64,000 nucleotides of DNA from Prorocentrum cordatum. Taxonomy: Eukaryota; Sar; Dinophyceae; Prorocentrales; Prorocentraceae. A program made the translations under genes and the position numbers. A model generated the notes under the pieces. That model was given only the letters and a program-made list of their open reading frames with translations, made no database searches and was not told the DNA's origin. The stretch is from contig CAUYUJ010004002.1 of NCBI GenBank assembly GCA_963575745.1, forward strand, positions 886,663 through 950,662, given 5' to 3'. Numbering within the stretch: position 1 is the first letter of the stretch; each line of letters opens with the position of its first letter. Of this stretch, positions 12,090 to 22,384 are shown in pieces.

Positions 12090-13490
12090 GACCACCGATA
12101 TTGTCACCGCCAACGGCCGCCATTGCTGCCACCAGGAGTCCATCAAATGCATCACCGGCACATGGACCCCATCATCGTAATCGTAGTCACCAGCATCGGC
12201 GCCGTCATTTGCCTTGCCGCCGTCATGGTCATCATCGCCACCACCATCGCTGCCAGCATCACCGCCAACGCCGTTGCCATCGTCATCGCGCCCGCCCGAG
12301 TCACCGACCCGCCCTGGAGCGCCCGCGCGCTAGCGCGGCCTTTTAGACGCGCTGGGAAGTTCCCACCGATACGCGCCATCACGGCCGCACTAGTTGTGCA
12401 AAGCCAGCTGGTCGCACTGCGCGCGAGCGATCGCGCCACAGCGCGGCAGAGACGCCGTAGCAAGTGCCATTCGGCAACCGCAATCTTGGCTGCATGGGCT
12501 TCGCCAAACCAGTTGCGGGTGGGAGGGTGGGATGCTTGCATGAGCAGTAACACTGACGATTGCCATTTTTGCAACGTGGACTGTACCACGTACCTTACAC
12601 ATTGTATAGATTGTACCACATATCTTGCGCCGCATAGCGAACACAACGCATATGGCAAGACGCAGATTGCACAATGTGCGCCGCATAGCTTGTACCGCGT
12701 AGATTCCACCATTAATACAATGAGGGCCACTCTCGCGCGTCGGCCGCGCGCGCATGACGAACTCCTTCCAGAAGCTTCACCACCGACGCGAGGACACCGT
12801 CATCGTCGTCAGCATGATCGCTATCGGCGCCGTCACTGGCCCGTCGTCATTGTCACTGTCGCCACAAGCATCGCTACTATCATCACCGTGTCTACTGTTG
12901 TCGACGTTGCCATAATACCGGGCCCGCCCGAGCCGCCGACTCGCACTGAATAGCCCGCTGGGAAGTGCCCGGCGGTCAGCGGCACCACGGCCGCGTCGGT
13001 CGCGCCAAACTAGCTGGCCGCTGCCCGCGCGAGCATGCGCGGGCTAGCGCGGCCGCAGATACGCACCAGCCAACACCAAGCATTCATCGCGATCGCCGCC
13101 GCATGGGCTTTGCAAACCAAGTTGCGGGTGGGTAGGTGGGATGATTGCGCGAGCATTAGGGTCGACAACTTCAGGTTTGGCAGGGTGCATTTCACCACAT
13201 AGGTTGCACCACCTAGATTGCGCAACACACGCTGCAGCACATAACTTGCACCAAACATACACAAAACAACACATAACTTGCACCAAACATATACAAAACA
13301 ACTTGCACTGAATATAACGCGCCAAATGGCTTGCACAACATAGTTTGCACGACATAGCTAGCAGAACACAGCTTGCACCTTGGTGATTGCACCACGTCTA
13401 CTGCACCACCTAGCTTGCACCACGTAGCTCGAACCACATAACTTACAACATGTAACTTAAACACCATCGTTTTGTCGCAAAGCTCGCACA
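12090..13490 (+). repeat. Diverged tandem duplication of about 650-700 bp
   Basis: Units at about 12100-12740 and 12775-13490 share the same order of parts: ATC/GCC-rich repeats, GCCCGCCCGAG, CGCTGGGAAGT.CC, CACGGCCGC, GCATGGGCTT.GC and GTTGCGGGTGGG(A/T)GG. Each then has a degenerate block of TTGCACCACATAG-like decamers (12575-12720 and 13185-13465). Confidence 0.7.
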
Positions 13491-13973
13491 TCCATAGTGC
13501 AATAACTAACCGTTTGGGGCGTCAGCTGGCCAAAAAACGATTCGCCATTGGAAACATCAGAAAATACTGAAACCCCAACATCCGCAATGCATGGTGCACG
13601 CATGATAATACATCCAACGCGACCCCATTAATTTGGAATGTTACTCTTCTGGTGAAACAAGACTGCGGGAAACAATACGGAAACTGACGGCATTAACCCA
13701 CACTCGACAATAGCGCATTACAACGGAAAGCCAACGTCAAGCTAAAGGACGACTAACGCCAAACTGGGAACACATCAATTAAGAACGCCAGAAGCCAACC
13801 CATTGCACACATACAGCTGTACAGACTCAAACCCAATGCTAGCTGACTCCGCTAGAAGCGCCAGTCACAAGGCAAGCTAAAAAACGCGCTAACACGATGG
13901 CAAGTGACTGACGGCAGGCTCTGGTTCCAGAGAATCTGTGAGTACCGGGTACGATATGAATGGCAACATGATC
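13491..13973. other. Unique sequence, no gene recognised
   Basis: Relatively AT-rich, non-repetitive sequence with stops in all frames. Nothing recognised. Confidence 0.45.
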
Positions 13974-14168
13974 GGGGAACGAATAATAGCATAAACATAA
14001 CAACTCGGAGGTCCGCGCGGATTTCTCGGATCCGCGCTGGACCCCCCGCCCTGGCGCGCGGAGCGCGCCAGGGGCGGCGCCGGAGGCGCCGCCAGGGGGG
14101 TCCAGCGCGGGTCCGAGAAATCCGCGCGGACCTCCGAGTTTTTATGTTTACGCCATTCTTCGTTCCCC
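13974..14168. repeat. 195-bp long palindrome (MITE-like hairpin)
   Basis: Arms of about 80 bp match in inverted orientation: GGGGAACGAATAATAGC.. on the left against GGGGAACGAAGAATGGC.. read from the right. Both continue through CTCGGAGGTCCGCGCGGATT and CTGGACCCCCC. The centre contains two further nested palindromes (GGCGCGC..GCGCGCC and GGCGCCGGAGGCGCC). A fragment of the arm, GTCCGCGCGGATTTCT, recurs at 18588. Confidence 0.85.
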
Positions 14169-14169
14169 T

Positions 14170-14735
14170 ACATCAGGAAGTGACACGCAAGCACGCATCA
14201 CACCCAGGACACGCCGACGGCGAGATGCTGGGCAGGCCGAGGGCAACCGCACGCCCAGGAAGCGCAACGCACGGGCGAGCTGACGGCACGCTGAGACGCC
14301 ACGGGCAGACTGAACATGGCAGGCAACCGGCACGCCAGCCAAGCGCATGGCCCACGCAAGCAAAACGCATCGACACAACCCCGGAACCCCAAGAGAACTC
14401 ACCGCACGGTCCGTCACCGCACGCTCTTGGGACCCAGGAGGCCCCTGTCGCCCGAGACGTCCTCGGAACGACCCGAGTCCCAAAACCGTGCGGTGACCGC
14501 GGATCCTCACCGACTCACCGCACGGTGTGGTCACCACCCCGTTTGGGGACCCCCGATGGGTCCCCCCTCGCTCTTCTTCCCTGCGCCGCCCTCCACGGGG
14601 GGCCTCCTGAAGGGCCGGCCGCTGGGCCTCGGGGCGGTGCTGTGCCAAGCCTTCTGCGCTTGGAGCCGCGTGCGGTCTCAACGGCGAGGGGGCGGAGCAA
14701 GGCTCCGCCCCGCTTTGCTAGAGCTACCCCAGGTT
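14170..14735. other. Unassigned GC-rich region with short hairpin
   Basis: Repeated ACCGCACGGT motifs and, at about 14690-14712, a 10-bp stem GGGGCGGAGC/GCTCCGCCCC with a 3-base loop. No gene recognised. Confidence 0.45.
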
Positions 14736-14749
14736 ATCACCATTGTGCC

Positions 14750-14814
14750 TGTATGTATGTATGTATGCATGCATGTATGTATGTATGTATGTACGTACGT
14801 ACGTACGTACGTAC

Positions 14815-14845
<31 letters not shown>

Positions 14846-14860
14846 TACACATATATGATC
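14750..14860. repeat. GTAT/GTAC microsatellite
   Basis: GTAT tetramers interrupted by GTAC and GCAT tetramers. Confidence 0.9.
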
Positions 14861-15045
14861 ACGGTGGGGGCATTGGACAAGGAAGCCTCAGATAAGGAAT
14901 CAAGGGCCTGGAGGCCAGTGGAACTCCAATCGAGGCTCGGCCATGGATATCACTGCCGCCCTCATCAGATAAGGAATCCTCCAGGGTGTGAAGCCTCCTA
15001 GGCACATTCCTTAACGAATGCCGCCACTGTATTTTACTGCGTGTG

Positions 15046-15081
15046 ACTACTATATATATATATATATACACATATATAAAT

Positions 15082-15112
<31 letters not shown>

Positions 15113-15116
15113 CAGC
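15046..15116. repeat. (TA)n microsatellite
   Basis: TA dinucleotides with ACAC/AAA interruptions. Confidence 0.9.
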
Positions 15117-15189
15117 AAGACGGGTTCCTCCCTCCTCCCGCCCCAGCGCGCAAGAAAAGTGCAAGATGCCCTGCCGGCGGCAACTTGCC

Positions 15190-15365
15190 CTCCCTTTTCT
15201 GGCTCGATGCTCCGTGGAGATGCTGCCCGAGATGCACGTCGCCACCCCAGTCCGGAAAACTGTCTTGGAAACTGACTGCGAAGTTGGCCAAAACGATACA
15301 CTCAAGCGCTTCGAAAATCGGGCAGACCACTTCGACGACTTGCCCCAAATTATCCACAGGGACTC
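15190..15365 (-). CDS. Possible exon of an unrecognised protein
   Basis: After a candidate acceptor AG (15367-15366) the minus strand reads VDNLGQVVEVVCPIFEAL, then IVLANFAVSFQDSFPDWGGD, with protein-like composition and no stop until the TA repeat. I do not recognise a family. It ends before the poorly coding, Gly-rich stretch at about 15190, and the true donor is unknown. It lies downstream of the rhodanese stop, so it is not part of that gene. A chance open frame is possible. Confidence 0.25.
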
Positions 15366-15635
15366 CTGATGCTCGTCACCAGAGGCCCGTTACCACTGAA
15401 GGTAAGCATGCAAATTGAGGGCAAGGGCGCGAGAGGAACAGCGGGCGTTGACTTTGATCAATCGGCTGATATTTACCCGCGGTTCAATCGCGAATCTTCC
15501 TCACACTCGGATTAACTCGTAAACAAATCAAGTAACACCAAGGAAGCTGACACAGTGCCAGATAGTTCACCAACTTTCAATCGTGGGAGTGTGCAAGTAA
15601 TTTGTCAACACTCCGAGCCACCATCACCTCTTCTG

Positions 15636-16043
15636 TTACTTCGAACCTCCCTCCAACAACATCTTCACCTCGTCGATCCCGCCACCATTTTTCACGTTCG
15701 TAAAACCCAGAGACCTCAAGCCTTCCGCGGCCCGATGGCTTCGCCCACCCACCGCGCACCACACCAGGATCGGCCGGTTCATGTCTTCGCCCAGCAACTG
15801 CTTCGCTTTCGCAGTTGAAAGCTCCACAACAGGATCATCTGCCATCCGCACGGGTAGGTTCACAGAGCCAGTGATGCTTTTCTGGGAAAATTCTTCTGGA
15901 GTGCGGGTGTCAATAAAAAGAGCGTTGGGCGCTTTTGCAAGGTCTTGCCATCCATCGTCCCACTTCACAGAAGCTTGTATTGTCACCGTGTCCGGTGCTG
16001 GCTGTGCCCCTGAAACTTCTTCAGTTGAGGCACAACAGCCCAT
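15636..16043 (-). CDS. Small rhodanese-domain protein with N-terminal MGCC
   Basis: 135 residues in one intact exon. The start is placed at the second ATG because it gives MGCCASTEEV: Gly2 could be myristoylated and Cys3/Cys4 palmitoylated, which would tether the protein to a membrane. The rest is a single rhodanese fold: ALFIDTRTPEEFSQKSI (about 41-57) with the family's D-x-R start, GSVNLPV (59-65), and the active loop CAVGGRS at 96-102 with Cys96 as the persulfide-forming residue, followed by AAEGLRSLGF. Rhodaneses move sulfane sulfur or act as redox/arsenate-type switches; the substrate here is unknown. No intron is needed. A spliced-leader-like relic lies 58 nt upstream (16102-16116), which would fit an mRNA-derived gene copy. 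An in-frame upstream start at 16073 would add ten residues and hide the MGCC. Confidence 0.85.
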   Translation of the reverse strand: MGCCASTEEVSGAQPAPDTVTIQASVKWDDGWQDLAKAPNALFIDTRTPEEFSQKSITGSVNLPVRMADDPVVELSTAKAKQLLGEDMNRPILVWCAVGGRSHRAAEGLRSLGFTNVKNGGGIDEVKMLLEGGSK

Positions 16044-16101
16044 GGTAACACGAAGGACAAGCAGGCAAAGCAAGGGTTACAAATCAAAACGCCTACCTCG
16101 C

Positions 16102-16116
16102 CCTGAGCCCAAATCG
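16102..16116 (-). other. Possible relict spliced leader upstream of rhodanese gene
   Basis: The minus strand reads CGATTTGGGCTCAGG. Against the 3' part of the dinoflagellate spliced leader (CATTTTGGCTCAAG) 11 of 14 positions agree. It ends 58 nt before the MGCC start. The match is modest and could be chance. Confidence 0.3.
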
Positions 16117-16324
16117 TGACGTGATTGGAATAACGAGAGCTGGCGCATGCAAAAACATGACCGTCACGCGCTCTACCGTCGCGCAGTATGGCTGCACTAA
16201 GACGATTCCAGAGAATACATGAAGGATGTTCCGCCACCGTGCCTTCGGAACGTCGGGGCGTGCTGTAAATGCAGCTGTCTGGTAGAATCCTTTTTTTCCA
16301 CCGTGGCTCTCCCCAAACGTTTGT

Positions 16325-17165
16325 TCCCGTTCGTCGTCGTCGCCGTCGTAACAAAATTCTGCCGTCGTCGACGACGTCGCCTTCAGTCGAAGGCATCGTC
16401 GTCGTACGTCTTCTGTCGTCCTCGTCGGTGCAATCGTCCGTCGTCGTCTCCATCGTCGACGTCGTCTTCCGTCGTCGTCATCGTTGTCAATCGTCGTCGT
16501 CGTCGGCTCCGTCGTCGTCGTCGACGCTATCGTCGTCGTCTTCCGTCGTCGTCGGAGTAAAATTCTGTCGTCGTCGACGTCGTCTTCCGTCGTCGTCGTC
16601 GTCGTCTTCTGTAGTCCTCGTCGTCGTAGTCGTCCGTCGTCGTCTCTGTCGTCGTCATCTTCCCTCGTCTTCGTATTCCATCGTCGTCGACGTCGTCGAC
16701 GCTCCGTCGTCGTCGTCGTCATCGTCGTTGTGTTCTCTCATCGTCGTCGTCTTCCGTCGTCTTCAGTCGTCGTCGTCGTCGTAGTGAAATTCTGCCGCCG
16801 TCGTCGACGTCGTCTTCCGTCGACGTCGTCGTGGTCTTCCGTCGCCCTCGTCGTCGTAGTCGTCCATCGTCGTCTCCATCGTCGTCGTCGACGGATTCCC
16901 TTGTTCTCGTTGTCATTGTCGTCGTCATCTTCCATCGTCGTCGTCGTCGTTTTCCGTCGTCATCGTCGGATTCCCTTGTTCTCGTTATCGTTGTCGTCGT
17001 CGTCGTCTTCCGTCGTTGTCGTCGTCGTCTTCAGTCCTCGTCGTCGTCGTCGTCTGCTTCTGTCGTCGTCGTCATATTCCGTCGTTGTCGTCGTTGTGGT
17101 CGTCGTCTTCTGTCGTCGTCGTCGTCGGCGTCGTCGTCGCAATCGTCGTCGTCTTCATCGTAGTC
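16325..17165 (+). repeat. (GTC)n trinucleotide tract, about 840 bp
   Basis: Mostly GTC triplets interrupted by TTCC(G/A)TCGTC and AAATTCTG units. The repeated AAATTCTG(C/T)CG units suggest longer-period duplications of the tract. It is read as poly-Val/Ser/Arg in plus frames and Asp/Thr/Arg in minus frames, and is not a gene. Confidence 0.9.
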
Positions 17166-17199
17166 CCGCATGCACGTTTGAAAAAACGCCGCCAAAACG

Positions 17200-17760
17200 T
17201 GCTGTTCCATGGTGCCAGGTTCGGCCCAGAAGAGGAGGCCCCAACACAAACCCCCAAACGGCCCAAGAAAGCCTCGAAGGGAAGCCCCGAACGACCCACG
17301 ACCGTGCCAAGATTGCCCCGAGAGGGTCCATGGCGGCCCCAACTCAGACATACGATGCCCAGATGTTTGTCAATACAGAGTCACAGAGGTCCAGACCCTT
17401 TCCCCAAGGCCGATCTTTTTCATCCCGAGCTGTTTGTTGACGATCCTGGGGCCCCGCGAAGCGACCCCGGAGGCCAAAGAATGCTAAAAACCGCCCGACG
17501 CGATTTTTCACAACGCGAGCATGTCGGAGAAAACCTGACACAATGGACCCGAAATGGTGCGGTCGAGCCTCTTCGGGAGAGCTCCGTAGACCCAACGCGC
17601 CCACGACGGCCCCCAGACCCGCAGCATATCCACAAGAAGCCCCCCAGAAGACCTCAGAGGGGCCACCACGAGGACCACAAGGAGCCCTAAATGACCTCCC
17701 AAGAAGCCTCCATAAGACAATTCAGAGACAGTGCACGTTACGACCGCGCCATGCCATGGC
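17200..17760 (+). repeat. CCAAGA/CGGCCC degenerate repeats
   Basis: Member of the same short-motif family as 4.7-5.4 and 7.4-8.05 kb, more diverged. Confidence 0.5.
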
Positions 17761-18690
17761 ATCGAAGCTATGCATCCCAGACTGTCAACAGATGGTGGTA
17801 CTGAGCCTGTTCAGGAAAGCTCGGTCGAACATTCCTGCATGATTGTTGGTGTCGCGCTGGCTTAGCGGTGGATCTGCCGCAGGCAGGTAAATATTTCCGA
17901 TGCCGACACCAACGCCATGCTTGTCTGCGCTCTACTGTCGTGCGGCCCGCACGCAAAAAGATGGCACGACAAGCGAACAAACGGAGCCGGACTTCCACGA
18001 TACCATGAGGCACGAACTCTGCACGAATGAAAGCGTGCACGCGCGCAGCTGGAGCTCTGCACGCACGTGTGAGCGCGAACAGGATAGATCCTGTGGGCCC
18101 AGGCGCCTCGCTCGCACGCGGCTGCTGGCACCCGCCCGAGCGGCGCACGTCTGCTCCGCGTGCCGCGGCGGCTGCCCGGGCGGCCTGCTGTGCCGTGCGA
18201 GCGGACCGCGCGCCGCGCCGCTCCGCGGGGCGGGCGGCTGGGAACAGCTCGGGGCGCCGACGCCTGGAACACTGGAAAAGGGCCAGCATGCCGCGACACG
18301 CTCTCCAACAGTTCAAGACCGTAGCTGCACGGTCGGCTGACGGGCCGCTGTCGGCCCAGCGGTCCGAAGGCGTGCAAGGCGGCCAAAAGGCACCGGGGGT
18401 CGACCCGAAGGCGGCCAGCGAGGCCCCCGTGGTATGATGCCAATGGAGCGCGCGCCCCGCTCTGAGGGATATGAGGGGTTGAAGTCTCGTTTGGCTGAGG
18501 ACAGCGTAAAAAGGGTTTTCCCATCGTCGCCGTAGTGCCTGCATGCATCCACAATGCAAAACGGGCATAAGTATACACTATTGGAAGTCCGCGCGGATTT
18601 CTTGGACGGGCACTGGATGCCGCCCCCGCTGAAAGTGCTGCCGATTCAAGAAATCCCGGCAGATCTCCGGAAGTATGTGGTCATGGTTTG
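17761..18690. other. GC-rich region, no gene recognised
   Basis: A 266-codon minus frame is open here but shows no recognisable domain and an Ala/Arg-rich shadow composition. A relic of the 13.97-kb palindrome arm lies at 18588-18605. Confidence 0.4.
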
Positions 18691-18704
18691 TCCAAGATTC
18701 AATC

Positions 18705-18900
18705 CTACTCTCTCCCTCTCGCTTTTTTTGTCTCTCTCTCTCTCTCTCTCTCTCTCCGTATCTGTATGTCTATTCGATTATCTCGCCCTCTCTCTCATTC
18801 TCTCCCTCCCCTTCTCCTCCTACCTCTCCCTTCTCCTCCTTTCATCTTTCCTCTTCTTCTCTCATCCTCTTCTTCCCCTGCTCCTCCTGCTCTCCTCCCA
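18705..18900. repeat. Polypyrimidine (CT)n/(CTC)n tract
   Basis: A TCTC run at 18731-18757 is followed by C/T-rich sequence to about 18900. Confidence 0.85.
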
Positions 18901-20195
18901 GGAGGCCTCCAGAGGTCAAAAAGGGCTTGCCATGTTCAAACATGTCGCTCCTCGTCACTTAGTCCACTTTCCCCCCTAGTATTCGATGCCATGTGTCTCG
19001 CTAAACCATGGCTTCAGGCTTCGGAGCTCTCGACCCCATCGCATGACAGCCTTTCGTCCCTGATTGCTCTTTGACAACCCTCGAGCCCCACAACGCGCTC
19101 CCGGAGGCCGAACATGGCGAACAACCTCTGCGAAGTTTTGCCCAGGACGCTGGAATTTACGGGTCCTTCTCCTCCTCCTCCTCCTCCTCCTCCTCCTCCT
19201 CCTCCTCCTCCCCCGACGTTTCCAGAGGCGTGCAAGGGCGTCCGGGAGGCACAGAAGAGGGCCAATACCGTCCAAGAACTTGGAGCCTCTCGATCCTCGA
19301 GCTTCGTCGCTGCCGTCCTCTCCCTGCTGCTGCTCCTCCTCCTGCTGCTGCCCTCCCTACTGCCTTTCCTTCTCCCTCCTGGGTCTCGACCCAAAGACCG
19401 CTGAAAACAGTCCATGGACCCTTCTCTGGTCGCTCATGGGCTGTTTTCCACTCCGAATCGACTTGTGACGGTCCCGAGGGGGCCCAAACGGGCCCCTGGA
19501 TGTCCCAACTGCAAAAGCATAATCTGGCGATATTTGTTCGAACCTCCTCCTCCTCCTCCGAGCAGATGGAGCAGACTCACTCCCCTTCGTGGAATGGACA
19601 TGCCCGGAAACAGATGGACCAACCCCACAGAAATGCAGCCCAAGCTTTCCGCCCCCGACGCTGTGCACTCTCCGACGCGCCCGCTGTGCTGCTTGAGCGC
19701 GTCCTGGGGCCTGCCAGCGGCCACGCTTGGGACTCATCAGGAGCGGCCAAGAGGGGGGTGTCCAAGAGGGGGGGGGGAAAATCATGACCAGCGGCATGTG
19801 CGCGGCTCAGCGGGGAGGCCAGGGACGTAATAAAATAAGAAGAGGCGCCATGAGGTCTGGGGAAATCTCATGGCCCCCGCCATGATATCCCCCCCCTAGT
19901 CATCACCCCCCTCTTTTCCGCCCCCGAACTCACGTGCCTGAAGACCTGGGGGGCAACGAAACACGTCGCAGGCTCCGCACGGGGGGCCAGGATGGCTGGC
20001 AGGACTGCCTCGGCCTGCTTTTTTCTGCCAGGGGGAGGCACCCGCAGCGAGCAGTGCCGGCTTCCGTTCTCCCCGCCCCGGCCCCGCTGGCCGCGGGCAC
20101 GCGGCCGCAGAAGCCAAACAGAAACGGCCCCCGCTCCTCAAGAGCCGCCTGTCCTTCCCTCTCCCCCCCCGCTCCCTCATGCTCCCTGCGTGACT
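18901..20195. other. Unassigned region with CTC runs
   Basis: CTC runs at 19165-19213 and 19315-19380. The remainder shows no recognised gene on either strand. Confidence 0.45.
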
Positions 20196-20340
20196 CGGCG
20201 GCGACGATAGGGGCGAATAGCCCAGGGGCGGGCACTACACGTATTCGCCCGGGAGCCTCTTCAAAGGCATCGATCATCGGCGCACCTGACTACCTGCATT
20301 GCTCTCCCCTGGGCTACTCGCCCCTACCGTCGCCTCTGAG
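20196..20340. repeat. Hairpin element with 29-bp inverted ends
   Basis: GGCGACGATAGGGGCGAATA (followed by GCCCAGGGG) at about 20199-20228 is matched by the reverse complement at about 20307-20336 with two or three differences. About 80 bp lie between the arms. It resembles a short inverted-repeat element. Confidence 0.7.
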
Positions 20341-20940
20341 CGCGCTCCTCCCGCTCGCCCGACCCTCCCTCCCTCCCGGATCCCCTCGCTACTCCCTGCT
20401 CCTCCCCGCTCCCCCGCTCCCCCCCCCCGCTCCCCCCCGTTCGCTCCCCCCGTTCGCTCCCGGCAGGGCGCTCCGAGGCGGCCACGGGACCCTGTGCCAC
20501 GCGCCTTTTGGCTGGGCGGCGCGGGGTCTCCACCCTGGGGGACCCACAAAGGACGCACGCGCCCAGCCATGCACGTGAACGCGGCCCCCCTGACCCGCGA
20601 GAACGGCCGCGTGATGCGACCATTCGCGCCATGCGAACTCTCGGCACCAGCGTGGATTCAGGTACGTGCACGTCCTGCTTTTCCGCGCTGGAAGGCGCCA
20701 GCCTTGTCCGCTCGAAGCGTCCCATCCGATCCCCCCGCCCTGCCTCACGACACGTAGATATTCGCCGGCTCCGTGCGTGTTTTTTCGGCCCGATGGTCGA
20801 GGGTGCTCCTCGAAGGCCCTCGCCGAAGTCACAAAATCCACCCCGACACGCGAAGTCGTTCAGTAAGCGCCCCCGCTGAAGGAATCGAACAGGGCAGCGC
20901 TGTTCCGTAAACGCCCAAGGCCGTTTCGTGAACGCCAATT
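20341..20940. other. C-rich and GC-rich region, no gene recognised
   Basis: C-rich runs at 20360-20460, then mixed sequence. A long minus frame exists but is Gly/Arg/Pro-rich shadow. Confidence 0.4.
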
Positions 20941-20944
20941 GTCC

Positions 20945-21335
20945 GGCCCAGGGTGGCCTTCCTCCCTCGAAGGATGCTCCTCGAGGGCCCTCGCCGACAA
21001 CAACAAAGAAACTCGCACGCGCCCGAGCGATGCCACGCCGAGGGGGCAGGCCTCGCTCCCCCGGGGGGGGGGGGGCCGGGCCCCGCTCCCGGGGAAACCG
21101 GCAGGTACACCGATGCCGCCGCTCCCGGGACCGCTCCCAGGGTGGCTTTCCTCCCTCGAAGGATGCCCCTCGAGGGCCCTCGCCGACAACAACACAAAAA
21201 ATCGCACGCGCCCGAGCGATGCCACGCCGAGGGGGCAAGCCTCGGGCCGGGCCCCGCTCCTGGGGAAAGCGGCAGGCACACCGATGCCGCTGCTCCTGGG
21301 ACCGCTCCCGGGGTGCGTCCTGACCAGGACTTCGA
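20945..21335 (+). repeat. Tandem repeat, two units of about 190 bp
   Basis: CCAGGGTGGC.TTCCTCCCTC at 20948 and 21138 starts two matching units that share CTCGAGGGCCCTCGCCGACA, CGCGCCCGAGCGATGCCACG and a final CACCGATGCCGC. A segment of the end (CACCGATGCCGC..GACCAGGAC) recurs at 48551-48600. Confidence 0.8.
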
Positions 21336-21673
21336 GGCGAATCCGGCGGTGACGACGAGGGCCTCCCAAGAGGCCCCCCCAAGAAGGGAACAAAACAGGC
21401 GAAGGGCAGAGGTATGGATACCCTGTCCTCCTCTGAGCTCCTGATCCCTTCCCGCCTCCGACGCTGCGGAAGAATGCAGCGCGCGCAGCGCGAAATCACC
21501 ACCGGAGCCCTGGACCCCATTCTCCTGCGCCGTGCTTCGGGCCGCATCGATCCGTGGTAACCTCGAGGCCCGGCGCGGGGCAGCGCCGCCCGCTGTGAAA
21601 CCGTTGTGACGCCCAGTTCTGACTGCCCCCGCCCCGCCCCGCCCCGCTCGGCGCGCGCGAGCGCCCCCCCGGC

Positions 21674-21767
21674 CTTCAACAGGCGGGCGACGCGAGCGGC
21701 CCTCGTCATGCGGAAGAGCCGAACCACCCGGAGCACCGACGTGGAGCTGGAGCTGGCCCCGAAGGAC
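21674..21767 (-). CDS. Voltage-gated cation channel, single exon with S4 voltage-sensor helix
   Basis: The minus strand encodes 31 residues ending LRVVRLFRMTRAARVARLLK. Arginine or lysine recurs at nearly every third position (R-VV-R-LF-R-MT-R-AA-R-VA-R-LL-K), the hallmark of the S4 helix of Ion_trans channels, and the wording resembles the RLxRLTRMARMARLLRA type known in alveolate channels. An acceptor AG at 21769-21768 after CACCTGCTGC and a GC donor at 21673-21672 give clean ends in phase. The expected continuation (PEL-type S4-S5 linker) is not found next to it, so S1-S3 and the pore are outside the window, missed, or lost. The channel class cannot be told from one exon. Confidence 0.55.
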
Positions 21768-21834
21768 CTGCAGCAGGTGGCAGGCGGGGAGGATGGAGCG
21801 GCCGAGGTTGGACGGGGGGATCGATTGCCAAACT

Positions 21835-21945
21835 TGCTCCTCTCCCTCTGCTCCTCCTGCTCCTCCTCCTGCTCCTCCTCCTCCTCCTCCTCCTCCGCCT
21901 CCTGTTCCTCCTCCCTGCCTTTGTCCTTTTCCGCCCTACAAGAGG
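21835..21945. repeat. CTC-rich tract
   Basis: CTCCTC runs with TGCTCCTCC variants just upstream (in minus-strand terms) of the S4 exon. Confidence 0.8.
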
Positions 21946-22189
21946 CCCGTCTGGGCCTTCCGCCCGGCTGGGCCGCGCGGCGCGGGCTCTAAGCATCGGT
22001 GGCGGGCAATCTAGCAGTGCCTGGCCCGCGGAACGCTCCGTCCCCGCGGCTGGGAGCCTTCCAGCGTGCCCTCAACGCGAGGCGAGGCGTTCCTCCTCCG
22101 CCTCCCGTGCACATCGTATGTTGCATCGCAGCTCTCACGCGTCGCATGCGTCGCTTGACCGCTTGAAGATGGGGTTCTTGTTCTTACTT

Positions 22190-22375
22190 GGACGCCTCCT
22201 ACTCCTCCTTCTCCTTCTCCTTCTCCTCCACTCTCCTCCTCATACCCAGATTTACTCATACACAGAGTTACTAACACTCAGACTTACTCATACCCAGACT
22301 TACTCACACACAAAATTACTCTTACTCAGACCTACTCATACTCAGACCTACTCCTACTCAGACTTACTCATGATG
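22190..22375. repeat. CTC run and ACTCATACTCAGACTT degenerate repeat
   Basis: A short CTCCTT run is followed by repeats of ACTCATAC.CAGACTTACT. The same motif type makes up 31985-32305. Confidence 0.8.
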
Positions 22376-22384
22376 AGACTCACG

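Noticed and set aside
17768-18568. 266-codon minus frame
   Set aside because: Ala/Arg-rich composition with equally long frames on the other strand and no domain; not supported as a gene.
20324-21736. A 470-codon minus frame as a whole channel gene
   Set aside because: Only the first 20 or so residues look like a channel (S4); the rest is Gly/Arg/Pro-rich shadow of tandem repeats, so only the short exon is kept.
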